Of a stretch of DNA of 64,000 bases, positions 8,690-17,165 are shown one piece after another. Positions within the stretch are counted from its first letter, which is position 1. Each line of letters begins with the position of its first letter. Position numbers and translations under genes: made by a program. The notes under the pieces are model-generated. The model searched no databases. It saw only the letters and a program-made list of their open reading frames with translations, and was not told where the DNA came from. The stretch is from positions 620,001-684,000 of the forward strand of contig NZ_JAEMHW010000001.1 of NCBI RefSeq assembly GCF_016461705.1, in the 5' to 3' direction. This stretch comes from Streptococcus vicugnae. GTDB lineage: Bacteria > Bacillota > Bacilli > Lactobacillales > Streptococcaceae.

Positions 8690-11389
8690 ATGAAGCCATT
8701 AACATTTACTAATAACAAGGGAGATTTCAAACTTTCCCAAGCAGAAAATATCAGTTCTTTGTACTTTCCACTTGCATCTGAAGTGGGATTAAAAAGTGCA
8801 GTCACTCCTAACCTAGGCGGTGACTCAAAAATTAATCAAGAAACTTTCCTATTAGAACCCGTCAGTGTGGATAACCTTCACAACAACCGTTCAACTCGTA
8901 ATTTCTGGGTCCGCGATGACAAAGGAAATGTTTATTCTGCTACAGGAGCATCGGCTCAACAAGAAGCTCTACGCTTCTCAGATCAAGAAGAAGAAAATAC
9001 GGTTGAAGCTGGTTTTATGTGGCACACTATTGAACGTAAATCAGCTAACTTACCATTGAAATCTACTATTACTTCCTTTGTGCCTCGTGATGAAAATGTC
9101 GAAATCATGCGTGTGACACTTGAAAACTTATCTGATAAGGATCAAACCTTAACTGCTTTTGGTGCTGTTCCAATTTTCGGACGCAGCGCCGATAATATTC
9201 GTGACCACCGAAACGTTACTTCAATGCTTCACCGCATTTCAACAACTGAAGATGGTGTTCTTGTCTGTCCAACAATGTCATTTGATGAACGTGGTCACCA
9301 ACTTAACCACCAGATTTATTATGTACTTGGTTTTGATGATGCCGAAAAAACACCAGAAACTTTCTATCCAACCGTAGAAATGTTCATCGGAGAAGGTGGA
9401 ACATTTACTCATCCAGCTACCATATATAAAGAAACAACTGGAGTTGCTAGCAATACTCGTATTGATGGTCGCGAAGCTATGGGAGCTTTCAAATTTGAAA
9501 CCTTTACCCTAGCGGCTGGTCAAAGTAAAACCTTTATCCTATTAATGGGGATTAATGATAAAACTGAAAACATCCAAGCCGTCGCTAATAAATACAAAAA
9601 TCTAGCTACTGTTGATAAAACATTGGAAGAAACTAAAGATTACTGGCAAGAAAAAGTCGGTGTTGACTTCAAGACAGGTGACAGTGACTTTGATGGCTAC
9701 ATGAAATGGGTATGTTTCCAACCATTCCTTCGTCGTCTCTTTGGTTGTTCATTCCTTCCACACCACGACTATGGACGTGGTGGACGCGGATGGCGTGACC
9801 TATGGCAAGATTGTTTGTCATTATTGCTAATGGAACCAAAAACTGTTGGTGACATGATTGTTAATAACTACAAAGGTGTCCGTCTAGATGGTACCAATGC
9901 TACAATCATTGGTGATGGCGACGGAAACTTCCTGGCTGACCGTAATGGTATCACTCGTGTTTGGATGGACCATGCCCTCTGGCCTTTGATGACAACTAAA
10001 CTTTATATCGACCAAACTGGTGACATCGATATTTTGACAAAAGAAGTCTCATACTTCAAAGACCCGCACGTTAAACGCGGAACTGAGATCGACCAAGATT
10101 GGAACGATGCTTACGGTAACCAACAACGTACAGCTGATGATGCTATTTACACTGGTAGCATCCTCGAACACTTGTTAATTCAACATTTAACAGGATTCTA
10201 TGAAGTTGGTAAACATAATATTTATCGTCTCCGCGGAGCTGACTGGAACGATGCTCTTGATATGGCTGATGAAAACGGTGAAAGTGTTGCCTTTACCGCA
10301 GCTTATTCTGGTAACTTAATGGATCTTGCCAACTTGATTCGCCTATTGGAAAGTCAAACTAACACAGATTCTATCGAAATTCTTGAAGAAATTGGACTTT
10401 TGCTTAAGAAAGATTCAGATATCTACGATAACATCGAACGTAAACACCAAATTCTTGAAGCCTATACAAATCAATGTCGTCACAATGTCAAAGGACGTAA
10501 AATTAGAATTTCTCTTTCTGAACTTGCTCTTAACCTTATTCAAAAAGCCGCTTGGTTACGTCAACACCTTCAAAAACAAGAATGGCTTGACTTCAATGAC
10601 CAAGAAGGTTGCTACAATAGCTACTATGACAACAGCAGCAAACCAACTGACGGCTTCTATAACGACCGTATGCATATGATGTTGACTGGACAAGTCTTCC
10701 CTATCATGAACTATGTCGCTACAGATGAACAAATCCGTAAAATCACCGCTAGTGCAGACCACTACCTCTACCGTCCTGAAATCGGTGGCTACCGTCTCAA
10801 TACAGATTTCAAAGAAATCAAAACAGACCTTGGACGTATGTTTGGTTTTGCTTACGGTGAAAAAGAAAATGGTGCTGTCTTCTCTCACATGACTGTTATG
10901 TACGCTAACGCACTTTACCGTCGTGGATTTGCTAAAGAAGGATGGAAGGCCCTTAAAACACTCTCTGACACAGCATTAAACTTTGAAACTAGCCGTATCT
11001 ATCCTGGTATCCCTGAATACTTCCGTGCTGACGGTCGTGGAGTTTACCACTATCTAACAGGTGCTGCAAGCTGGTACATGTTGACAATGGTTACTGAAGC
11101 CTTTGGTGTTCACGGAAAAGCCGGTGACCTTGTCCTTTATCCTAAACTTCTTGCAGAACAATTCGATGAAAAGGGTCGCGCAAGCATTACAACTCAATTT
11201 GCTGATAAGACTTTCAAAATTCACTACGATAATCCAAACAAAAAAGACTTTGGAAAATACATTATTAAAAAAGCTACTTGCGATAATAAAGAAATCGATA
11301 TTACCGATGATGCTTTTGCCTTCATCACAAAAGCTGACCTCGCTAAACTCAGCGATGACGTTCATAAAATTGTCATTACATTAGACTAA
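8690..11389 (+). CDS. GH94 beta-glucoside phosphorylase (laminaribiose/cellodextrin phosphorylase-like)
   Basis: The start at 8690 is chosen because AAAGGAG lies six bases before it; the frame is open further up but has no ribosome site. The 899-residue protein has an N-terminal beta-sandwich, a linker and a large (alpha/alpha)6 domain, with GRGGRGWRDLWQD and the catalytic region RGADWNDALD (general-acid Asp) typical of GH94. Such enzymes use phosphate to split a beta-glucosidic bond, yielding glucose 1-phosphate. It is about 100 residues longer than cellobiose phosphorylases, a size closer to laminaribiose or cellodextrin phosphorylases. Lichenase products contain both beta-1,4 and beta-1,3 bonds, so a role on beta-1,3 or longer products beside the second enzyme is plausible. 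There is no signal peptide, so it acts in the cytoplasm. Confidence 0.85.
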   Translation: MKPLTFTNNKGDFKLSQAENISSLYFPLASEVGLKSAVTPNLGGDSKINQETFLLEPVSVDNLHNNRSTRNFWVRDDKGNVYSATGASAQQEALRFSDQEEENTVEAGFMWHTIERKSANLPLKSTITSFVPRDENVEIMRVTLENLSDKDQTLTAFGAVPIFGRSADNIRDHRNVTSMLHRISTTEDGVLVCPTMSFDERGHQLNHQIYYVLGFDDAEKTPETFYPTVEMFIGEGGTFTHPATIYKETTGVASNTRIDGREAMGAFKFETFTLAAGQSKTFILLMGINDKTENIQAVANKYKNLATVDKTLEETKDYWQEKVGVDFKTGDSDFDGYMKWVCFQPFLRRLFGCSFLPHHDYGRGGRGWRDLWQDCLSLLLMEPKTVGDMIVNNYKGVRLDGTNATIIGDGDGNFLADRNGITRVWMDHALWPLMTTKLYIDQTGDIDILTKEVSYFKDPHVKRGTEIDQDWNDAYGNQQRTADDAIYTGSILEHLLIQHLTGFYEVGKHNIYRLRGADWNDALDMADENGESVAFTAAYSGNLMDLANLIRLLESQTNTDSIEILEEIGLLLKKDSDIYDNIERKHQILEAYTNQCRHNVKGRKIRISLSELALNLIQKAAWLRQHLQKQEWLDFNDQEGCYNSYYDNSSKPTDGFYNDRMHMMLTGQVFPIMNYVATDEQIRKITASADHYLYRPEIGGYRLNTDFKEIKTDLGRMFGFAYGEKENGAVFSHMTVMYANALYRRGFAKEGWKALKTLSDTALNFETSRIYPGIPEYFRADGRGVYHYLTGAASWYMLTMVTEAFGVHGKAGDLVLYPKLLAEQFDEKGRASITTQFADKTFKIHYDNPNKKDFGKYIIKKATCDNKEIDITDDAFAFITKADLAKLSDDVHKIVITLD

Positions 11390-11408
11390 GGAAATGAAAG
11401 GAAATCCT

Positions 11409-13820
11409 ATGAAATACGGATACTTTGACGATACCAATCGCGAATATGTTATCGACCATCCCAATACTCCTAACCCATGGGTAAACTACCTTGGGTCACC
11501 TGAATACGGAGCTATCATCTCCAACAATGCTGGAGGTTATAGCTTTGCCAAATCTGGTGCTAATGGTCGTATTCTTCGTTACGTTTTCAACAACTTTGAC
11601 CAACCTGGTCGCTATATTTACCTACGTGATGATGACACTAAAGACTTCTGGTCTGCATCATGGCAACCTGTTGGAAAAGATTTAAAAGATTACCACAGCG
11701 AATGTCACCATGGTATGGGTTACACTAAAATGATTGCCGATTATGCTGGTATTCATTCTCAAGCAAGCTATTATGTTCCAAAAGATAAGAGCTATGAAGT
11801 TTGGGCAATTACAGTGACTAACCGTTCTGAACAAACTCGTCACCTAACATTAACCGGTTACGCTGAATTCACTAACCATAGTAACTATGAACAAGACCAA
11901 GTTAACCTTCAATATTCTCTTTTCATCACACGCACACTCTTCCAAGATAACCGTCTCATTCAACAAATTCACGGTAACTTGGATACGCTTGATGATAGCG
12001 AACAAGTTGATGAAAAAAACGTTACTGAACGTTTCTTTGGACTTGGTGGTGCTAGTGTTAGCTCATTCTGTGGAGATAAAAAAGGCTTTTTAGGTCAATA
12101 TAACGGTTACGACAAACCTGCTGGAGTCGCATCAGGAGACCTCGGAAATCAAACAAGCTACAACGAAAATGCCTGTGGTGCTCTTTCAAGTAAAGTCACA
12201 CTTGAACCTCAAGAAAGTAAGACACTTGTCTTTCTTCTTGGTGAAAAACCATCCCAAGAAGCGGCGGACATCATCGCTCATTATGCTAATCCAGCTGAAA
12301 CTGTTGAAGCAGAAATTCAAGAACTTCGTAAAGAATGGGAAGGTCGCTTAACTAACCTTCAAGTCAACACACCTAGCCAAGAATTTAACACAATGCTTAA
12401 CACTTGGAATGCTTACAACTGTTATATGACCTTTATCTGGTCACGCGCAGCATCATTCATTTACTGCGGACTTCGTAATGGTTACGGCTATCGTGATACT
12501 GTCCAAGATATCCAAGGGATTATCCACTTAAAACCAGAAATGGCGGCGGAAAAGATTCGCTTCATGCTATCAGCTCAAGTCGACAATGGTGGCGGACTTC
12601 CTCTTGTCAAATTCACTCACAATCCAGGTCACGAAGACACACCAGACGATGCCTCTTACGTTCAAGAAACAGGTCACCCTGCTTATCGTGCTGACGATGC
12701 CCTCTGGCTCTTCCCAACAGTTTATAAATACATTTCTGAAACAGGTAACCTTGGATTCCTTGATGAAGTGATTCCATTTGCAAACAAAGGTGAAGCAAGT
12801 GTTTATGAACACTTAAAAGGGGCTGTTCAGTTCTCTCTTGATCACCTTGGCCCACACGGCATGCCGGCTGGCCTTTACGCTGACTGGAATGACTGCCTCC
12901 GCCTAGGAGCAAATGGTGAATCATCATTCGTTGCCTTGCAATTCTATTATGCTCTTAGCGTTTTGAGAGAATTTGCCGAAGCTAAAAACGATACTAACTA
13001 CCTTGAATTCCTTGATTCTGAACAAGAGAAAATGGGACAAAAAATCCAAGATCTTTGCTGGGATAATGACCGCTTTATTCGTGGATTTACCGAGGCAGGT
13101 GAACGTATCGGTGCTGCCGATGACCCAGAAGCCAATATGTGGTTAAACCCACAAAGTTGGGCTGTTATCAGTGGATTTGCCAACCAAGAACAAGCTGAGC
13201 TTGCCATGAACAACGTTTATGATCAACTCAATACTGACTACGGTGCTATTCTCATGAATCCACCTTATCACGCTCATGCCTTTGATGGTGCCCTTGCAGT
13301 TATCTATAACCAAGGCACAAAGGAAAATTCTGGTATTTTCTCACAATCACAAGGATGGCTCATTCTAGCAGAAGCCCTTCGTGGACAAGGACAACGTGCC
13401 TTCACTTACTTTATGGAAAATGCTCCCGCTGCCCAAAATGACCGCGCAGATATCCGCAAATTGGAACCTTACTGCTATGGTCAATTTACCGAAGGACCTG
13501 CCAGTCCACACTTTGGACGTTCACATGTTCACTGGCTCACAGGTACAGCTTCAACTGTTATGGTCGGTTGTGTCGAAGGTATTCTTGGACTCAGACCTGA
13601 TTTGAACGGTTTGAAACTCTCACCAGCTATTCCAAAAGAATGGGATAACTTCAGCATGACTAAGATTTTCCGCAGTAAAGAACTTCACATCACTGTGGAA
13701 AATCCAGAGCATAAAGAAACAGGCTTTACAAAACTCGTCCTCAACGGTCAAGAGCTTGACCAAGCCTACCTTCCTGAAGATCTCTTGCAAGAAACCAACC
13801 AAATCACTCTTACCCTTTAA
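11409..13820 (+). CDS. GH94 cellobiose phosphorylase
   Basis: The start at 11409 follows AAAGGA at good spacing, 19 bases after the first phosphorylase (803 residues). The N-terminus MKYGYFDDTNREYVI, the motif NGYGYRDTVQD and the catalytic YADWNDCLRLG (general-acid Asp) match cellobiose phosphorylases (EC 2.4.1.20), and the length is the family's usual 800 or so. It splits cellobiose plus phosphate into glucose 1-phosphate and glucose in the cytoplasm, saving one ATP per bond. It is co-transcribed with the first GH94 gene and ends at a strong terminator. Exact chain-length preference cannot be read from the sequence. Confidence 0.88.
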   Translation: MKYGYFDDTNREYVIDHPNTPNPWVNYLGSPEYGAIISNNAGGYSFAKSGANGRILRYVFNNFDQPGRYIYLRDDDTKDFWSASWQPVGKDLKDYHSECHHGMGYTKMIADYAGIHSQASYYVPKDKSYEVWAITVTNRSEQTRHLTLTGYAEFTNHSNYEQDQVNLQYSLFITRTLFQDNRLIQQIHGNLDTLDDSEQVDEKNVTERFFGLGGASVSSFCGDKKGFLGQYNGYDKPAGVASGDLGNQTSYNENACGALSSKVTLEPQESKTLVFLLGEKPSQEAADIIAHYANPAETVEAEIQELRKEWEGRLTNLQVNTPSQEFNTMLNTWNAYNCYMTFIWSRAASFIYCGLRNGYGYRDTVQDIQGIIHLKPEMAAEKIRFMLSAQVDNGGGLPLVKFTHNPGHEDTPDDASYVQETGHPAYRADDALWLFPTVYKYISETGNLGFLDEVIPFANKGEASVYEHLKGAVQFSLDHLGPHGMPAGLYADWNDCLRLGANGESSFVALQFYYALSVLREFAEAKNDTNYLEFLDSEQEKMGQKIQDLCWDNDRFIRGFTEAGERIGAADDPEANMWLNPQSWAVISGFANQEQAELAMNNVYDQLNTDYGAILMNPPYHAHAFDGALAVIYNQGTKENSGIFSQSQGWLILAEALRGQGQRAFTYFMENAPAAQNDRADIRKLEPYCYGQFTEGPASPHFGRSHVHWLTGTASTVMVGCVEGILGLRPDLNGLKLSPAIPKEWDNFSMTKIFRSKELHITVENPEHKETGFTKLVLNGQELDQAYLPEDLLQETNQITLTL

Positions 13821-13830
13821 AAAACTCAAA

Positions 13831-13855
13831 AATGCTGGGAATATATCCCAGCATT
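13831..13855 (+). terminator. Terminator of the phosphorylase operon
   Basis: A perfect 10-bp stem (AATGCTGGGA and complement, loop ATATA) followed by six T, 10 bases past the stop. Confidence 0.92.
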
Positions 13856-14087
13856 TTTTATGTTATAGCATTAAAAAAGTAACAGAACGTAACTTTGGAT
13901 TACCTCTCTATTTTAAGATTATTAGAGAAACAGTTTTGACGCTCACTCTCTATAATCTCATATCTACTTTATAGTCCATTACAGCCATTCTACGAGCTTA
14001 TTTTATCTTATCGAATATTTTATCATTCCTTCTCTTAATCAAGTAAAAAACGATTCAAAAACTCTTTCAATACATTAGTACAATTCA

Positions 14088-14118
14088 AAAAGGAACTGAG
14101 ATAATCTCAGTTCCTTTT
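14088..14118 (-). terminator. Terminator downstream of the secreted lichenase
   Basis: A 13-bp stem (AAAAGGAACTGAG and complement, loop ATAAT), T-rich on both outer sides, so possibly bidirectional. It lies about 130 bases past the lichenase stop. The rest of 13821-14250 shows no credible gene. Confidence 0.8.
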
Positions 14119-14250
14119 ATCTTTAACGTTTTAAAAAGAAAGAATTTTAAAGAGTTTTTTGTTAAGAGAGAGTTTAACCGATTTGTTGGGGAGTGTAATT
14201 TAAATCAGTTAAGTAAAAACAAATTGTTATTTGGTTGCTATCTAGCTTTA

Positions 14251-14970
14251 TTAAAATTGATCATAGCTAATCCAATCATAGTATGCATACAAAGGAGTTC
14301 GACCATTGTATGGAGCCAACCATGCATCAACACCTTTTCCTGGCCATGCATTCATCATAATCTTACCAGGTGTGTTAGGAATATCGCTATAAGCAGTATA
14401 AACAGCTTTTCCATCAACATACCAAGTAATATGATCTGCTTGCCAATCAAAGCCATAAGTATGGAAACCTTGAGAAGCATCAAAGCCTAAATTGTGAAGA
14501 TGCACATGTTCGTCATTTTGACCTCTACCGTTAGTAAAGTAGTTGAATTGAACTTTTGTTGTATCTTTCCCTAAGAATTCAATATCAATTTCGTCCCATG
14601 GTTTGCCTTCACTTGGACCAGTATAAGTGAAGAAAGATGAAACAACCCCTGGGTTTTTAATAGGTTTCATGTTGACTTGGTAAAGACCATATCCAAAACG
14701 ATCTTTACTACGCCACTCACCTCCAGTGTAACCACCGCGGCCATCACTATCAATTTTAAGGCTCATCAAACCATTATTAAATCCAACATTTCCAGGGACA
14801 AAATTACAGTTAAACATACTGCCATTAGAACCATTACGAAGTTCCATAGTGTTACCATTATAACCATTTAATTCTTGACTATAATGATATTTGCTCTGCG
14901 CATCAACACCTTGTTGAATCCCAAAGAAAGCCAAGAAGAGAACAATTAGACAACTAACTTTTTTCCACAT
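14251..14970 (-). CDS. Secreted GH16 lichenase (1,3-1,4-beta-glucanase)
   Basis: The 239-residue precursor has a classical signal peptide (basic MWKK, hydrophobic core, cleavage expected after VDA at residue 24) followed by a single GH16 domain with [16 protein letters not shown] and the catalytic DEIDIEFLG (Glu127, Asp129, Glu131). Size and layout match the known S. bovis lichenase type (EC 3.2.1.73). With no anchor it should be released and attack the polymer away from the cell. It is monocistronic. Its promoter shares the locus motif and carries a near-perfect cre core, so both substrate induction and carbon catabolite repression are likely. Confidence 0.95.
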   Translation of the reverse strand: MWKKVSCLIVLFLAFFGIQQGVDAQSKYHYSQELNGYNGNTMELRNGSNGSMFNCNFVPGNVGFNNGLMSLKIDSDGRGGYTGGEWRSKDRFGYGLYQVNMKPIKNPGVVSSFFTYTGPSEGKPWDEIDIEFLGKDTTKVQFNYFTNGRGQNDEHVHLHNLGFDASQGFHTYGFDWQADHITWYVDGKAVYTAYSDIPNTPGKIMMNAWPGKGVDAWLAPYNGRTPLYAYYDWISYDQF

Positions 14971-15201
14971 AATAATACCTCAATTTAAATCATTTTAAAA
15001 AGGAGTTCTGTTAGAAAAAGGAACTAATCTCCTCTACTACAAATTGAAAACGCCTAATCAATCGTAGTTAAATTCACTTTTTCTTTTCAGTAACTTTTAC
15101 TTCAAAAATGGGGCAATTTTTCTTTTTCATAATTCCGAAAAGAATGCTAGTCACACGAATAATGTTTCTCTCTAAAATCCTCCTTACACCGTTATGCCAT
15201 A

Positions 15202-15262
15202 AGTATAGCGCTTTCATTTTTTATAATATATTATATTGTCACAAAAAATATCACATTTACGA
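15202..15262 (-). promoter_or_regulatory. Promoter of the secreted lichenase: shared motif plus cre site
   Basis: On the minus strand a TATACT -10 box lies at 15202-15207. The motif TCGTAAATGTGATATTTTTT (15243-15262) is again exactly 35 nt upstream. A cre-like site TGAAAGCGCTATAC (15203-15216) overlaps the -10 box, with core and left arm perfect and only the last two positions off consensus. CcpA binding there would block RNA polymerase. Confidence 0.72.
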
Positions 15263-15283
15263 CATGAAGGCAGAAAATTAAAA

Positions 15284-15325
15284 AGTCTTCTTAGAACCAT
15301 TTTGTAAAATAACTCTAAGAAGACT
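15284..15325 (-). terminator. Terminator of the small membrane-protein gene
   Basis: A perfect 12-bp inverted repeat (AGTCTTCTTAGA and its complement, 18-base loop) followed by five T on the minus strand, 28 bases past the stop. Confidence 0.85.
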
Positions 15326-15353
15326 TCTTAAAAATAAAGAAATAAGTTATCTG

Positions 15354-15527
15354 TTAAACGTGATGACTCAATTTCACTCGTTTATAAGACATGATAACTT
15401 GCATCAATGCTGACAAAAAGAAGATGACTGCAGCAAAAATCAAAACACTTTTCACGCCACTATCCAGAAATGCTAAAACCAACAAAATCAAATCAATAAT
15501 TCTGACATAAACACTAATTTCTTTCAT
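15354..15527 (-). CDS. Small two-helix membrane protein, 57 residues
   Basis: From the ATG at 15527 the frame gives 57 residues with two hydrophobic helices (about residues 7-22 and 28-46) and a basic tail KRVKLSHHV. The start is chosen because GAAGGA lies seven bases upstream; an ATG six bases earlier is too close to it. A matching terminator follows, and a strong cre-like site lies 44 bases upstream, so it is likely a real, catabolite-controlled gene. I do not recognise a family. A role as a small stress or envelope protein is a guess. Confidence 0.7.
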   Translation of the reverse strand: MKEISVYVRIIDLILLVLAFLDSGVKSVLIFAAVIFFLSALMQVIMSYKRVKLSHHV

Positions 15528-15570
15528 CAACATATCCTTCCTTCATAATTTTCTATGTTATGTATTTTTA

Positions 15571-15584
15571 TAAAACCGCTTTCA
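15571..15584. promoter_or_regulatory. cre-like site upstream of the small membrane-protein gene
   Basis: Read on the minus strand TGAAAGCGGTTTTA matches TGWAANCGNTNWCA at all but one position. It lies between the small membrane-protein gene and the terminator of the CsbD-like gene, so CcpA control of the former is inferred. Confidence 0.6.
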
Positions 15585-15642
15585 TTTATATTATACTACA
15601 TTTTCCACTATTTTTTCATAAATTCTTAAATTTTTTTATAAA

Positions 15643-15673
15643 AAACCACAATTTCAAAGTGAAACTGTGGTTT
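15643..15673 (-). terminator. Terminator of the CsbD-like gene
   Basis: AAACCACA pairs with TGTGGTTT, extended through TTTC/GAAA with one mismatch, followed by a T-rich run on the minus strand just past the stop. Confidence 0.75.
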
Positions 15674-15678
15674 AATTA

Positions 15679-15888
15679 CTATTTTTTCTTATCTAATGCT
15701 TTCTTGATGCTATCAACAGCCCCCTCAGAGCCTTCTTTGATATCATCAACAATTTCCCTACCTTTAGCCAGTGTTTTATCAACCAAGCCTTCAATTTCTA
15801 CCTTTTTATCACCAGTTACCTTACCTAGCCCTTCCTTAAGACTTCCCTTAACTTGGTCCAGTTTAGCTTTGTATTTTTCGTCAGACAT
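15679..15888 (-). CDS. CsbD-family stress protein
   Basis: The 69-residue, strongly charged protein contains the CsbD signature: KYKAKLDQVKGSLKEGLGKVTGDKKVEIEGLVDK. CsbD-like proteins are small soluble helical proteins linked to general stress in Gram-positives; a biochemical role is not established. It is monocistronic with its own terminator. A cre-like sequence 60 bases upstream (15949-15962) suggests expression tied to carbon supply. Confidence 0.9.
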   Translation of the reverse strand: MSDEKYKAKLDQVKGSLKEGLGKVTGDKKVEIEGLVDKTLAKGREIVDDIKEGSEGAVDSIKKALDKKK

Positions 15889-15948
15889 ACCACTGTCCTC
15901 CTATCTTTAAGTTACCTAGAGTCTACCATTTTACTTTAGAAAAGTAAA

Positions 15949-15962
15949 AGAATTCGCTTTCA
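15949..15962. promoter_or_regulatory. Weak cre-like site upstream of the CsbD-like gene
   Basis: On the minus strand TGAAAGCGAATTCT matches the cre consensus at 12 of 14 positions with an intact TGAAAGCG half. It is listed because two better cre matches lie within 800 bases. Confidence 0.4.
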
Positions 15963-15980
15963 TTTTAGTCAAAATAAAAG

Positions 15981-16003
15981 CCGCCAGACTCGAGCACTGG
16001 CGG
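15981..16003 (-). terminator. Terminator of rpmH
   Basis: CCGCCAG and CTGGCGG form a GC-rich 7-bp stem, followed on the minus strand by TTTTATTTT, 11 bases past the rpmH stop. Confidence 0.88.
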
Positions 16004-16014
16004 ATAGTCTATCA

Positions 16015-16149
16015 TTAAGCAGATAAAACTTTACGTCCTTTACGACGACGAGCAGCAAGCACGCGACGTCCGTTTTTAGTTGACATACGGTGACGGAATC
16101 CGTGTTTACGTTGACGACGGATTTTACTTGGTTGATAAGTACGTTTCAC
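16015..16149 (-). CDS. rpmH: 50S ribosomal protein L34
   Basis: The 44-residue, Arg/Lys-rich protein begins [19 protein letters not shown] and ends GRKVLSA, the invariant L34 sequence. It starts with GTG, set by AGGAGG eight bases upstream. In streptococci rpmH normally follows jag directly; here about 9 kb of accessory genes lie between them. It has its own consensus promoter and terminator, so the insertion does not separate it from expression. Confidence 0.98.
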
Positions 16150-16223
16150 GATGAATACCTCCTCATAGATTTTCGTATTCGTTTAGCCGGCTATATTTGA
16201 TCAGTTACTAAACATACCATACT

Positions 16224-16252
16224 ATTTTATAATAAGTCCGTCTAACTGTCAA
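16224..16252 (-). promoter_or_regulatory. rpmH promoter
   Basis: A perfect -35 TTGACA (16247-16252), a 17-base spacer and -10 TAAAAT (16224-16229). It abuts the stop of the HTH fragment at 16256, marking the right edge of the conserved rpmH unit. Confidence 0.85.
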
Positions 16253-16255
16253 GCT

Positions 16256-16354
16256 CTACTTTGAAATAGTTGATAATCCGATACCCGTCTCTGCAGATAA
16301 TTCCTTCATTGTCTTTCCAAATTGTTTTCGTAATTCATTCACTCTATTATCCAA
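16256..16354 (-). pseudogene. Truncated XRE-type helix-turn-helix fragment
   Basis: A TTG start with GGAGGTG upstream opens a 32-residue frame that reads like the first helices of an XRE/Cro repressor (VNELRKQFGKTMKELSAETG, then IGLSTISK) and stops exactly where such proteins normally continue with YE-G. The rest of the gene is missing. It starts 11 bases after the conjugation gene and ends 4 bases before the rpmH -35 box, so it is probably the broken edge of the mobile-element relic. Confidence 0.65.
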
Positions 16355-16365
16355 TAAAACACCTC

Positions 16366-17109
16366 CTATGATACATTCAACAATTGTTTTGCTTTACGTT
16401 GTGAACCAATCAAGAACACTACGCATTTTCCAATATAACTAATAGCAGGAGCATAACTTCCTAACCACCCATTTTCATCAATTGTTACTGCCGTATCAAT
16501 TTTAAAAGCTTGCCAAATGACAAGCGTTAAAACAATAACTGCTCCTTGAAGCGCAATTGCACCAAAAGTTTTTAAAAAGTTAGTGGCAATATGTCGTGTA
16601 TTATCACCCATCCAAAAAGCAACAATGACTGGCGCTATTGCTTTAAAAAAATAAAGTTCAATAAAACGCAACAGAACCATAACTTTGATTGACAACATTG
16701 CTGCAACACCAACAAATCTAGCTACTAAATTAATTGGATGTCTAATAAACGGATTTCCTTTTTTAATATCAATATATTCAAACATTGTATCTCCACTTAA
16801 ATCGACACCAATCAATTTAGTAATACCATTGGTAAACCACATAATAGCATTTAATACAGCACCTGATTGAGCAACTAGAAAGTATGCAATAAAGTATTTT
16901 ATAGCAACTTCTAAAAACAACTTCCAAGTCATTTCGCCACCTTGATTACGAATAAATCGGTACCATGAAAGCATCTCAATTAAAAACAAAATTGACACCA
17001 AAATATAGCCAATTGCCATCAAAGACTTATTGATTGCACCGATTGATGAATTAACTGTTTTATTATAACTACCTAAAGTTTTAGTTAATTCAGAAAGAGT
17101 TTTATCCAT
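16366..17109 (-). CDS. VirB6/TrbL-like conjugation membrane protein (ICE relic)
   Basis: The start at 17109 has AGGAGAGG just before it; the in-frame ATG at 17127 does not. The 247-residue protein has about six membrane segments and resembles the multi-spanning TrbL/VirB6-type proteins of Gram-positive conjugative elements, which form the membrane channel base of the type IV secretion system. Its frame is intact, but its two upstream neighbours are broken and the genes expected next (PrgI-like, VirB4-like ATPase) are absent, so it is probably an orphan without function. Family assignment rests on membrane topology, context and general resemblance. Confidence 0.6.
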   Translation of the reverse strand: MDKTLSELTKTLGSYNKTVNSSIGAINKSLMAIGYILVSILFLIEMLSWYRFIRNQGGEMTWKLFLEVAIKYFIAYFLVAQSGAVLNAIMWFTNGITKLIGVDLSGDTMFEYIDIKKGNPFIRHPINLVARFVGVAAMLSIKVMVLLRFIELYFFKAIAPVIVAFWMGDNTRHIATNFLKTFGAIALQGAVIVLTLVIWQAFKIDTAVTIDENGWLGSYAPAISYIGKCVVFLIGSQRKAKQLLNVS

Positions 17110-17165
17110 ACCTCTCCTTTCTAACAAAAAATAAAAAAGAACCTCGAAAGGTTCTTATCAAATCA

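Noticed and set aside
10383-11384. Several ORFs of 90-110 codons inside the first phosphorylase on both strands
   Set aside because: They are shadows of the GH94 frame without ribosome sites or recognisable protein sequence.
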